A stretch of DNA of 64,000 bases from Holothuria scabra (lineage: Eukaryota; Echinodermata; Holothuroidea; Aspidochirotida; Holothuriidae), in the NCBI GenBank assembly GCA_037179385.1, contig CM074188.1, positions 24,631,318 to 24,695,317 on the forward strand, given 5' to 3'. The notes below the pieces were generated by a model, which was not told the origin of the DNA, did no database searches, and worked only from the letters and a program-made list of their open reading frames with translations. The position numbers and the translations under genes are program-made. This document shows, piece by piece, positions 60,701 through 64,000 of this stretch (position 1 is its first letter; each line of letters opens with the position of its first letter).

Positions 60701-63700
60701 CGCTTTTTCTCACACGTACGGTAGCGACAATGTACAGTGCAGTATGCTCTGTCCATGCATAGGAAGTCCGTGCATCCATCGAATTGTAATACCCGTACTC
60801 GTACCCAAATCATTACGCCAGTCATAATATTTCTTTTGTCCATGTTTGCTATCAACATAATTGGGAAGGGGAGGGGGGGGGTGTGAAGGCGCACATATCT
60901 GAATAAGTCCTCCTCAACTCTATGGGAAACCCCTAGTGGAAAATTCATGAAGAGTGAAACTAATTAGCTCATTTTGTATTGCAGCACTTCGAACTGAAAC
61001 TTTGGAACGACCAAGAAGCTCAAGCAAAAAGTGTATGCTGCAGTACGTCATTGTATGGCATAGCGTCTGGAAGCAAACCCGTACCCCTAATACTATCTAT
61101 AGTTCATTTTATAAATTCTTTAAGAAAGAATTGCTAAATATGCTCTTTAAGATGATCACAAACCAAACAATAAGACCTGTTAAACAGGTCATTTTGATTT
61201 GAGGGTTAAAGCCAAAATTTATTTTGACGGTATAGTATGTAAGAGGAAGAGGCGCTTTTTAATCATACCGGTGAAATTCTAAGCTTTGCCTATGGGAATG
61301 AAAGGTGCAAAATTTTCAAACTTCTCAGAAGTTAACATCACAAAAACATAAGATCATGATGAAGAATTCGCAAAGCTTTCAGAAAAAGAACTGTTACGTG
61401 AGTTTATGTTACGTGAACTAGATGCAGTTGTACCTGTGGTAAGATAACATCCTCTTATATCTCTAGACGGATAGGGAGATAGTCGATGTAACTTTTATGT
61501 TTACGACAATTACTTCTATTAGACATATTTCTGCTTCTTAAAAAGCTTAATTTCATCCCTTTTTAGTTTCTTCAAAGTGATCAATCTTACAGTACATTCG
61601 CGATGAACACGTGTTACAATTGTAAAACAATAACGCTCAAGTAACATGGAGAAGAGCTTTACGAAACCTTACAGGTCTAATCCTCTCACCCCAAATAGTT
61701 CCAATTCTCTTAACCTACTAGCTTAAGCCCCGCCTGCCGCAAACTGTCTAAAATTCATCCTCATCATTATAAAATCGCAGTTTATTGCTTCAGGGTGAGT
61801 ATGCAAGACCCAATGTGTAATCGAAACACTCTCAGTACAGTGTATGCTGTTTAAAATATGAACTTCGGTACTCTGCCTTTTTTAAACTTCCTGTCAATCA
61901 AAGAGCTGTGCCAATTGAGAATTTCTGTGGACTACTACCAAAATTGTAAGTTGGGGTGAATGGATTAGGCCTTTAACTAGAATGTCTATGCACCCGAAGG
62001 ACCAGTAAAAGCGAGAACTGGTCGTCAACCCCTATTATATTGTGTCTTTATCGAAAACCCTCAAATAATAATAATATCAATTGCAGGGGACTCAACCTGT
62101 TCCTGTGGGTACCAACTGTGTGAGCACAAATTAACAGAAAATTCACTTGCTTTTTTATTTTTTTGGGGGTGGGGGTTGGGCGGGGTAGGAATGTATCAAC
62201 AATTATTTAAGCAAATGACCATCTTAAATGGATTACTCTCGAGACAACAACAAAATGGGATAATTTGTAGGTGAAACTTTTTACCTGCAACATCTAAAGA
62301 TGAACTATTTCTTTGTGATACGTTGATACCCGTGTACAGTTTGTTATCTTCGTCACCTTGTCCATACATCATGTAGGTAGATGGTCCAAAGTCACCGATC
62401 TTCATGTACCTCGTAAGATCTTCTGCCCGTTTGTGCAACTGTTGGTATGGTGAAGGTCCATTGGCAAGACCTTGGTAAAATGAGAAACAAAAAGTTTGAA
62501 ATATCGAAACAGGTGGAAGGATCACACGACTTTTTGACAATTGTGTGGTTTAAAGTTATTTTTGATATATTAAGGTATTACATAATAAGGACACAAAGTA
62601 GAAAGTCTGGTGTCAGGTTCATCCCTTTTAAGATGAGTTCACCCCAACGACGAAATCTGCTGCTGTTGATCGGCAGGACGAAATTTTTTTTATGATAGCT
62701 TGAATAGGGGAATTTTTAAGACAAAAAATGGCAAAGTCCTATTCCTACTGATATCAAAACTGTTGCGTCCCGCCCGCAATTCGCAACCGAATCTGGTTCA
62801 ACCATGAACCCTCTTTTAGACTGAACAGATACACAAATATTTTAGATAGCATGCGCAAAAAGAAGAAGTAAGTGTCTTTACTTCCAGGATACAATTTTTC
62901 TACACTTACCAGTTTCGGCAGGTAATTTTTCCTTTTCTTTGACTTGTAGCTTTCTCTTTGTACGGATTATGAGGCTAAAACAAGAAATGGATACGCTGGT
63001 GAATATGATCATATGTCAACTTCTTTTTTATTGAACTAAACGAAATTTGTAGGTTCTAGAACTTTCAAACTGATTTTAAATTACCCCCCCCCCCCCTTCA
63101 TTGAGCAATGTCGCTTCGAGAAAAGAACTAACACAGAATTCATCCGTGCGTCACCTCCTAAAATTGTTGGATAAGGAACAGTGGCGACGCTGGAGGGGGG
63201 GGGGGAGGGGGTGAGAGCAGACACCCCTCCCCCCGATTTTGTCCTTGCCTCCCCACTTGACTTCCAAGTTAGGTCATGTAGGAGTTGGGTTAGTCGAAAA
63301 ATGTACCTCTCCTGAGGACTGCGCCCCCTGGACCCCCTTACCAGGAAGGGGAGCTGTCGTTTCCCCTTTTTTCTTCTGATCCCCCAAAATTATCATTTGT
63401 CTTTTATTTGCTTCAAAAGGAAGAAAAAGGAATCACCTAAGGGGTTTGCAAAGTGTCAGCCTTCTTGGTAATAATTTGCTCAACATGGGTACTTGCTAGA
63501 CAACCTTTTGAATTTCTTCAACCACTATTTCAAAAAGATGACATACCGATCTACCAATTATTTTTAGAGTGCACCACATTTCAAGAGAAATATTTCATTC
63601 CTAATCAATTTTCCTGTTTAATTCACTACACTTGTTTCAATTTATATCAAATCGAGTTTTTCTTACCAAACACAAACCAAGGAAACCAAAAATAGCGAGA

Positions 63701-63817
63701 TTGCGATCACGATAACAATAACAGTAATTCCTACATCGACAACTTTCTTAGTCCCTGCAGTCGTCAGTATAACAGGCCCGGTTGACGGAGTTGTTGAAAT
63801 AGTTCTTGGCTCTGATC
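33643..63817 (-). CDS. Receptor-type protein tyrosine phosphatase-like gene, 5'-partial, 21 exons in window; tyrosine-rich tail and degenerate tandem PTP domains
   Basis: Single-pass membrane receptor built from 21 exons whose GT/AG sites and phases all match: 63817-63667, 62974-62910, 62470-62285, 60280-60152, 59597-59463, 58382-56650, 56153-56075, 54827-54751, 54005-53969, 53590-53502, 51970-51857, 50046-49898, 48711-48570, 47126-46998, 45330-45231, 43412-43336, 41924-41790, 39741-39610, 38311-38121, 37279-37144, 33729-33643. Seen: stalk 1-27, membrane span about 28-53, ITAM-like pairs at Tyr80/93, 142/154 and 185/197, tyrosine-rich region 223-799, PTP D1 about 800-1070, PTP D2 about 1072-1356. 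Family knowledge: RPTPs reverse tyrosine phosphorylation through D1, while D2 is usually regulatory. Here D1 has lost its key residues, so the protein is more likely a scaffold or pseudophosphatase receptor (inference). The ectodomain and start codon lie beyond the window edge. The closest named vertebrate member cannot be settled from the sequence alone. Confidence 0.93.
33809..34060 (+). mobile_element. TTAA-type MITE family 1, copy e
   Basis: Starts TTAAAGGGCAAGCGCAG and ends TTTTGCCCATTAA. Lies in the last intron of the RPTP-like gene, about 80 bases upstream of the last acceptor in gene orientation. Confidence 0.78.
34185..34445 (-). mobile_element. TTAA-type MITE family 1, copy f
   Basis: Starts TTAAAGTGCAAGGGCAGTC and ends GACTGCTCTTGTCCTTTAA. 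Inverse orientation to copy e, 125 bases away, so the two could pair in the transcript. Confidence 0.8.
34480..34612 (-). mobile_element. TTAA-type MITE family 1, fragment g
   Basis: Half-length copy with the GAGCCATTTATGAAACAAGATAG-type block, directly beside copy f. Confidence 0.6.
34983..37030. mobile_element. hAT-like element copy 2, 2.05 kb, in the last RPTP intron, 8-bp target duplication
   Basis: Ends CAGGGGTGGCGCCAG and CTGGCGCCACCCCTG are perfect inverted repeats. ATTAGAAG flanks both sides (34975-34982 and 37031-37038). It shares ordered blocks with copy 1 at 11.9-15.9 kb. Non-autonomous: no transposase. Confidence 0.93.
37144..37279 (-). CDS. RPTP-like exon w20: PTP D2 P-loop
   Basis: 136 bp, acceptor TTTCAG, donor GTGAGT. 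With w19 the P-loop reads HCLDGGSRCGVF, so Cys1282 and Arg1288 of HCX5R are both kept. DIDVFQTVYELKGRCRHVIT follows, as in other D2 domains. Confidence 0.93.
37849..38111 (+). mobile_element. TA-type MITE family 3, copy a
   Basis: Ends TATAGACGAATCC and GGATTCGTCTATA, about 263 bp. Its right end is nine bases from the 5' splice site of exon w19. Confidence 0.85.
38121..38311 (-). CDS. RPTP-like exon w19: PTP D2 WPD-loop and catalytic Cys
   Basis: 191 bp, acceptor TTTCAG, donor GTAAGT. VNHFQLPSWPRDESQ shows the D2 WPD loop as WPR (1251-1253). The exon ends VTVHC (His1281, Cys1282). A TA-flanked MITE begins about nine bases into the following intron. Confidence 0.92.
38850..39225. repeat. Dispersed repeat, partner of 60385-60775
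   Basis: Around 370 bases align with 60.4-60.8 kb, for example AAATCGTCTGATTTGACGAC and the shared right end AGGAAGTCCGTG. Left end not resolved. Confidence 0.75.
39336..39603 (+). mobile_element. MITE family 2, copy c
   Basis: AAAGGGCGATTC start and GGATTCGACCTTT end, with the family's internal text. The right end stops about six bases from the 5' splice site of exon w18. Confidence 0.8.
39610..39741 (-). CDS. RPTP-like exon w18: PTP D2, YLP segment
   Basis: 132 bp, phase 0, acceptor TTTACAG, donor GTGAGT. It codes for YLPKIGQKRYGKIHV, the D2 form of the YWPxxG...YG-x-I-x-V strand. A MITE begins about six bases into the following intron. Confidence 0.88.
41205..41410. repeat. GGACTCGTGA-type repeat
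   Basis: AGTCCGGACTCGTG, GAGTCCGGATTCGAGTC and GCCGGACTCGTGACTTG occur within 200 bases, forming inverted and direct repeats. No gene. Confidence 0.45.
41790..41924 (-). CDS. RPTP-like exon w17: PTP D2, FIMAQSPLP-FWRMIY segment
   Basis: 135 bp, phase 0, acceptor GGGCAG, donor GTAAGG. FIMAQSPLPST and NFWRMIYQ are the D2 counterparts of FIATQGPLPxT and DFWRMVWE. Here one exon covers what two exons (w9, w10) cover in D1. Confidence 0.9.
42388..42596. mobile_element. AGAGTG palindromic element family 4, truncated copy
   Basis: Many GAGTGAAATTCACTC-like palindromes; right end CTTTTAGAGTG. It directly abuts the family 1 copy at 42597. Confidence 0.65.
42597..43206 (+). mobile_element. TTAA-type MITE family 1, copy h, interrupted
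   Basis: 42597-42742 and 43103-43206 are the two parts of one family 1 copy, ending in GACTGTTCATGCCCTTT. A family 4 element sits between them. Confidence 0.75.
42743..43102. mobile_element. AGAGTG palindromic element family 4, complete copy
   Basis: Ends CACTCTAAAA and TTTTAGAGTG are perfect inverted repeats. The body is packed with AGAGTGAA and TTCACTCT units. It is cleanly inserted into a family 1 MITE between CCTT and TAAAATATT. Confidence 0.85.
43336..43412 (-). CDS. RPTP-like exon w16: PTP D2, YRVVL-YINA segment
   Basis: 77 bp, acceptor CAACAG, donor GTAAGC. It codes for DSYRVVLKSLEK...GSYINATLVN, matching the D-x-x-RVxL...YINAxxV core. It has the same length and phase as exon w8 of D1, which reflects the old tandem duplication of the PTP domain. 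Confidence 0.9.
44046..44312 (+). mobile_element. TA-type MITE family 3, copy b
   Basis: TATAGACGAATCCGAGCAG start. End worn (GTTCGACTATA). Contains an AT-rich ATTAATTAAAT insertion. Confidence 0.7.
45231..45330 (-). CDS. RPTP-like exon w15: N-terminal part of PTP D2
   Basis: 100 bp, acceptor TTTTGCAG, donor GTAAGC. It contains KNRYPEVLP, a good match to the KNRYxNILP motif. D2 thus keeps the KNRY loop that D1 has lost. Its phases fit w14 and w16 exactly. It has no long open frame of its own and was found by homology and phase. Confidence 0.87.
46998..47126 (-). CDS. RPTP-like exon w14: end of PTP D1 and linker
   Basis: 129 bp, phase 0, acceptor TTTCAG, donor GTACGC. EYLLVYETLI closes D1 (usual EQYxFIxxAL). 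A helical linker then ends in ALEREFE, the start of D2. Confidence 0.88.
47315..47440. repeat. Family 4-like fragment with G15 run
   Basis: AAAGTGAAACTTCGGTC, TTTCACTCTC and TTTCACTCTTCTTGGAGG recall the 42.7-kb element. Incomplete. Confidence 0.5.
48071..48518 (+). mobile_element. MITE family 6, copy interrupted by a family 3 element
   Basis: Outer parts match 55239-55424 (GCGCGTTTAAATTTGGC start side, GCATGACCTCTATA end). The family 3 copy lies at 48111-48372. Confidence 0.78.
48111..48372 (+). mobile_element. TA-type MITE family 3, copy c (nested)
   Basis: ATAGACGAATCCGACCAACG start and GGATTCGTCTATA end. The uninterrupted family 6 copy at 55.3 kb reads TTTGGCATAGCCTACTGG where this one is filled, which shows the insertion point at TA. 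Confidence 0.85.
48570..48711 (-). CDS. RPTP-like exon w13: PTP D1 P-loop end (catalytic Arg replaced)
   Basis: 142 bp, acceptor TTCCCAG, donor GTAAGT. It continues the P-loop as NGVGATG, so the signature reads Cys980-Ser-Asn-Gly-Val-Gly-Ala986: the catalytic Arg of CX5R is Ala. The following GVFIA, VHEFVRNMRQHRVDMVQ is otherwise typical of D1, and the Q-loop Gln is kept. Confidence 0.92.
49318..49882. mobile_element. Foldback element with long arms beside exon w12
   Basis: The arms at about 49318-49505 and 49693-49882 are inverted copies (shared blocks CTCGAGATATT, GAACTTGAAGCAA, TGATGTCATGGATTCAC). About 190 bases per arm. The right arm ends about 15 bases from the 5' splice site of exon w12. 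Confidence 0.8.
49898..50046 (-). CDS. RPTP-like exon w12: PTP D1 WPD-loop and P-loop start (degenerate)
   Basis: 149 bp, acceptor TTTCAG, donor GTAAGT. The general-acid loop WPD is WHE (946-948). The P-loop begins VQC (Gln979, Cys980) where active enzymes have VHC. The FVRHVKSVR helix between them is well conserved, so the alignment is firm. A 149-bp exon ending just after the catalytic Cys, with Ser981 split across the intron, suits an RPTP gene. Confidence 0.9.
50141..50275 (+). mobile_element. Worn SINE fragment, same family as 21.9 kb
   Basis: Shares CTACTGCC...TGCTC...CAATGG and GGTTACAAACTGGACCGCAAAACTC with the SINE bodies. The tRNA part is lost. Confidence 0.5.
50350..50645. repeat. 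Degenerate TTATG-type pentamer array
   Basis: About 300 bases of units such as GTTAT, GTTGT, GCTAT and GTTCT. The Cys-rich ORFs here are produced by the repeat. The same pentamer ends the LINE at 6.5 kb, so this may be an expanded LINE tail. Confidence 0.7.
51591..51845 (+). mobile_element. TA-type MITE family 3, copy d
   Basis: ATAGACGAATCCGATCAGC start and GGATTTGTCTATA end. The right end is about 12 bases from the 5' splice site of exon w11. Confidence 0.82.
51857..51970 (-). CDS. RPTP-like exon w11: PTP D1, YLP segment
   Basis: 114 bp, 38 codons in phase 0, acceptor CATTCAG, donor GTAAAT. It starts YLPSEKD, equivalent to the YWP of the PTP core, and ends in the strand that carries the conserved IRxxxxxK pattern. 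An inverted-repeat element begins about 12 nt into the following intron. Confidence 0.88.
52028..52393. mobile_element. GGGGCGCAAATC-ended hAT-like MITE with 8-bp target duplication
   Basis: Ends AGGGGCGCAAATC and GATTTGCGCCCATGC. TGATATCC lies at 52020-52027 and 52394-52401. The GC-rich middle (GGCGAAGCCCGCGGAAGC) resembles 18.5 kb. Confidence 0.88.
52566..52730. mobile_element. CACTGTAAAAAT-ended MITE, 165 bp
   Basis: CACTGTAAAAATTACGG and ATTTTTACAGTG ends, with CTGTAAATTTACAG inside. A small relative of the 1.35-kb element at 19.1 kb. Confidence 0.75.
53502..53590 (-). CDS. RPTP-like exon w10: PTP D1, YWQMVWE segment
   Basis: 89 bp, acceptor TTGTCAG, donor GTGAGT. It codes for TENYWQMVWESKTELVVIL, a clear match to the T-x-x-FWxMVWE...IVML core of PTPs. 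It ends in ASGKS. Compared with D2 of the same protein, about eight residues are missing before the next exon's YLP. Confidence 0.9.
53969..54005 (-). CDS. RPTP-like exon w9: PTP D1, 37-bp exon
   Basis: 37 bp, acceptor TTTCAG, donor GTATGT. It codes for DQFNKINFIAAK, the counterpart of the x-FIATQ strand; a short exon here is familiar from animal RPTP genes. The Gln of the usual TQGP motif is a Lys (AAKVPK). Confidence 0.87.
54526..54672. repeat. GTGTTTAGAAATTAAAC-type repeat (family 7), copy a
   Basis: CACACTCTAAGAAATTTAAC start and inner TTAAATATG and TTTAGCAATTTAAC motifs. Worn. Confidence 0.5.
54751..54827 (-). CDS. RPTP-like exon w8: PTP D1, DHSRV segment
   Basis: 77 bp, acceptor TTTTCAG, donor GTAAGT. 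It codes for DHSRVKL...SDYYNGSYIK, matching the conserved DHSRVxL...SDYINAxYI of classical PTPs, with INA changed to YNG. Phases match both neighbours. Confidence 0.9.
54977..55240 (+). mobile_element. TA-type MITE family 3, copy e
   Basis: CTATCCGAATCCGAACAG start and GTCCGGATTCGTTTATA end. It adjoins the family 6 copy directly. Confidence 0.8.
55239..55424 (+). mobile_element. MITE family 6, uninterrupted copy
   Basis: About 185 bp. Its two ends (TATAGCGCCCATATACGTG and TGCATGGCCTCTATA) are imperfect inverted repeats. Gives the empty-site text for the family 3 insertion at 48.1 kb. Confidence 0.72.
56075..56153 (-). CDS. RPTP-like exon w7: N-terminal edge of PTP domain 1
   Basis: 79 bp, donor GTAAGT. 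With the end of w6 it reads EEFQTLPRGQ..., the usual start of an RPTP D1. It ends at the LP of LPYDHSRV, whose Tyr826 codon is split. The usual KNRY phosphotyrosine-loop motif just before it is absent (VDSG in its place). The acceptor (AAG before ACTTTACC) is a weaker match. A CAG 15 bases further in would keep frame but remove conserved residues. Confidence 0.8.
56192..56429. mobile_element. Family 7 MITE, copy b
   Basis: TACACTCTG start and GCAGTGTA end. Repeated GTTTAGAAATTAAAC-like units and AAACACGTTT inside. Confidence 0.6.
56590..56645. repeat. Family 7 fragment at the exon w6 donor
   Basis: AAAGTGTTTACAAAATG and TTAATTCCTAAACACCC, like the other family 7 copies. Starts within about ten bases of the 5' splice site after exon w6. 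Confidence 0.5.
56650..58382 (-). CDS. RPTP-like exon w6: 577-residue tyrosine-rich repeat (docking) region
   Basis: One 1,733-bp exon, acceptor TTTTCAG, donor GTAACA. It codes for residues 223-799 with 29 tyrosines and no cysteine, rich in Ser, Asn, Lys and Glu, so probably disordered. Degenerate repeats of roughly 100-140 residues are visible. The marker Y-F/I-E-P-I stands at Tyr305, 406, 539 and 678, usually after S-K/R-E/N and before an acidic run. YEx(S)L/F stands at 332, 476 and 612, and YExIP at 434 and 563. SYESATGSY and AYEDAASGY form another matched pair. Five tyrosines are YxxP sites of the kind bound by Crk/Nck SH2 domains, and eleven are followed directly by Glu. The open frame runs 25 codons past the donor, but the next exon supplies the PTP start, so splicing at 56650 is preferred. 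Confidence 0.88.
59463..59597 (-). CDS. RPTP-like exon w5: third ITAM-like tyrosine module
   Basis: 135 bp, acceptor TTCCACAG, donor GTGAGT. Tyr185 in YMGL and Tyr197 in YTKL are eight residues apart. It is paralogous to exon w4 and has the same phases at both ends (it begins with two bases and ends with one base of a split codon), so duplication of a whole exon would keep the frame. It ends in a Pro/Thr linker. Confidence 0.85.
59833..60014. mobile_element. Family 7 MITE, copy c
   Basis: AACACGTTTAATTTCTAAAC, GTGTTTAAAAGC and a TTTTTAGAGTGTA end. Confidence 0.6.
60152..60280 (-). CDS. RPTP-like exon w4: second ITAM-like tyrosine module
   Basis: 129 bp, acceptor CCCACAG, donor GTAAGG. Tyr142 in YAGL and Tyr154 in YTQL are eight residues apart, a textbook ITAM spacing. 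The peptide SGYAGL also fits the looser ITIM pattern S/I/V/LxYxxL. The exon resembles w5 in order and spacing (D-x-x-G-Y-x-G-L, then D-Y-T-x-L-L-x-N), so the two look like an exon duplication. A Thr/Asn/Glu-rich linker follows. Confidence 0.85.
60385..60775. mobile_element. CACGGACTT-ended MITE
   Basis: CACGGACTTATATACATGG at the left and CCATGCATAGGAAGTCCGTG at the right are imperfect inverted repeats. Body shared with 38850-39225. Confidence 0.72.
61673..61977 (-). mobile_element. MITE family 2, copy d
   Basis: Reverse orientation. AGGTCTAATCCTCTCACCCC start and GGGGTGAATGGATTAGGCCT end. Complete and useful as the family reference. Confidence 0.82.
62285..62470 (-). CDS. RPTP-like exon w3: first ITAM-like tyrosine module
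   Basis: 186 bp, acceptor TACCAAG, donor GTAAAA. It holds Tyr80 in YQQL and Tyr93 in YMKI with nine residues between the two motifs, which fits the ITAM spacing YxxL/I-x(6-12)-YxxL/I. Further tyrosines follow at 104, 107 and 117 (YTGI). The acceptor ends in AAG, not CAG, but the reading frame and codon phase hold on both sides. Confidence 0.83.
62910..62974 (-). CDS. RPTP-like exon w2: stop-transfer and basic juxtamembrane
   Basis: 65 bp, acceptor TTTTAG, donor GTAAGT. It finishes the membrane span (LII) and adds a strongly charged juxtamembrane piece rich in Lys, Arg and Glu (residues 51-71). Both split codons join cleanly: Cys50 upstream and Gly72 downstream. Confidence 0.85.
63667..63817 (-). 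CDS. RPTP-like exon w1: Ser/Thr stalk and transmembrane segment
   Basis: The acceptor is CTTGCAG and the donor GTAAGA. It codes for a Thr/Ser/Pro-rich stalk (residues 1-27) and then an uninterrupted Val/Ile/Leu-rich span (about 28-53, completed in the next exon), followed by Arg-Thr-Lys-Arg-Lys. The basic residues after the span place the tail inside the cell. The exon starts with two bases of a split codon, so at least one more coding exon lies upstream beyond position 64000. Confidence 0.88.
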
Positions 63818-63887
63818 CTGCAAGGAAGACCAACAATTAGACCCATTACTGCCGAAAAATGTACATCCTACATCCATCAAATGTATG

Positions 63888-64000
63888 TAATCAAAGCTCA
63901 GTACCCCACATTCTGTGTTATATGACCCACAGTATACTCAGCATTTTTTTAACTTTCACTGAAGAGCTGTGCCAGTGGGGAATTTCTCTAGACTACTACA
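63888..64000 (-). mobile_element. MITE family 2, copy e, cut by the window end
   Basis: GAGCTGTGCCAGTGGGGAAT and CTCTAGACTACTAC match the family. The rest lies outside the window. Confidence 0.65.

Noticed and set aside
1..64000. Bacterial or phage origin of the window
   Set aside because: Consistent GT/AG introns, an RPTP gene, a LINE, a SINE and MITEs show an animal genome.

Overview
This is a eukaryotic window from an animal: one intron-rich receptor gene, no operons, and a very dense load of DNA transposons, short inverted-repeat elements (MITEs), a LINE remnant and tRNA-derived SINEs. The repeat style (many TIR elements, runs of 9-16 G or C at element ends, hAT ends of the CAGTGGCGGATC type, CR1-like LINE) together with an invertebrate receptor tyrosine phosphatase (RPTP) gene fits a marine deuterostome, most likely an echinoderm such as a sea cucumber. 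The species call is an inference.

Right half (about 33.4-63.8 kb, minus strand): one gene, incomplete at its 5' end, which lies beyond position 64000. I rebuilt 21 coding exons whose splice sites and phases all join, giving about 1,356 residues to a stop at 33643. In order: a Ser/Thr-rich extracellular stalk, one membrane span, a basic stop-transfer stretch, three exons that each carry an ITAM-like pair of tyrosine motifs, one 1.7-kb exon coding for a cysteine-free tyrosine-rich repeat region (29 Tyr in 577 residues, with YFEPI/YIEPI repeats), then two tandem PTP domains. D1 looks catalytically dead (WPD loop reads WHE, HCX5R reads QCX5A). D2 keeps HCX5R but its WPD loop reads WPR. Residues are numbered from the first complete codon seen in the window. 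The likely picture is a membrane receptor whose tail is a phosphotyrosine docking scaffold capped by two pseudophosphatase modules. The ligand-binding part is outside the window.

Left half (1-33 kb): no convincing host gene. It holds a LINE reverse transcriptase remnant (5.8-6.6 kb), a hAT-like element with a broken TTF-type zinc-finger transposase start (8.5-9.9 kb), a 4-kb hAT-like element with an 8-bp target duplication (11.9-15.9 kb) and a second element nested in it, related elements at 16.4, 26.1 and 27.7 kb, tRNA-derived SINEs at 21.9 and 25.5 kb, and a nearly perfect 887-bp palindrome (29.4-30.3 kb) inserted in another MITE.

The introns of the receptor gene carry at least seven TIR-element families, often nested. 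In five of its 20 introns a repeat begins within about 15 nt of the 5' splice site. Stretches not covered by an entry below are AT-rich DNA with only short unsupported ORFs.
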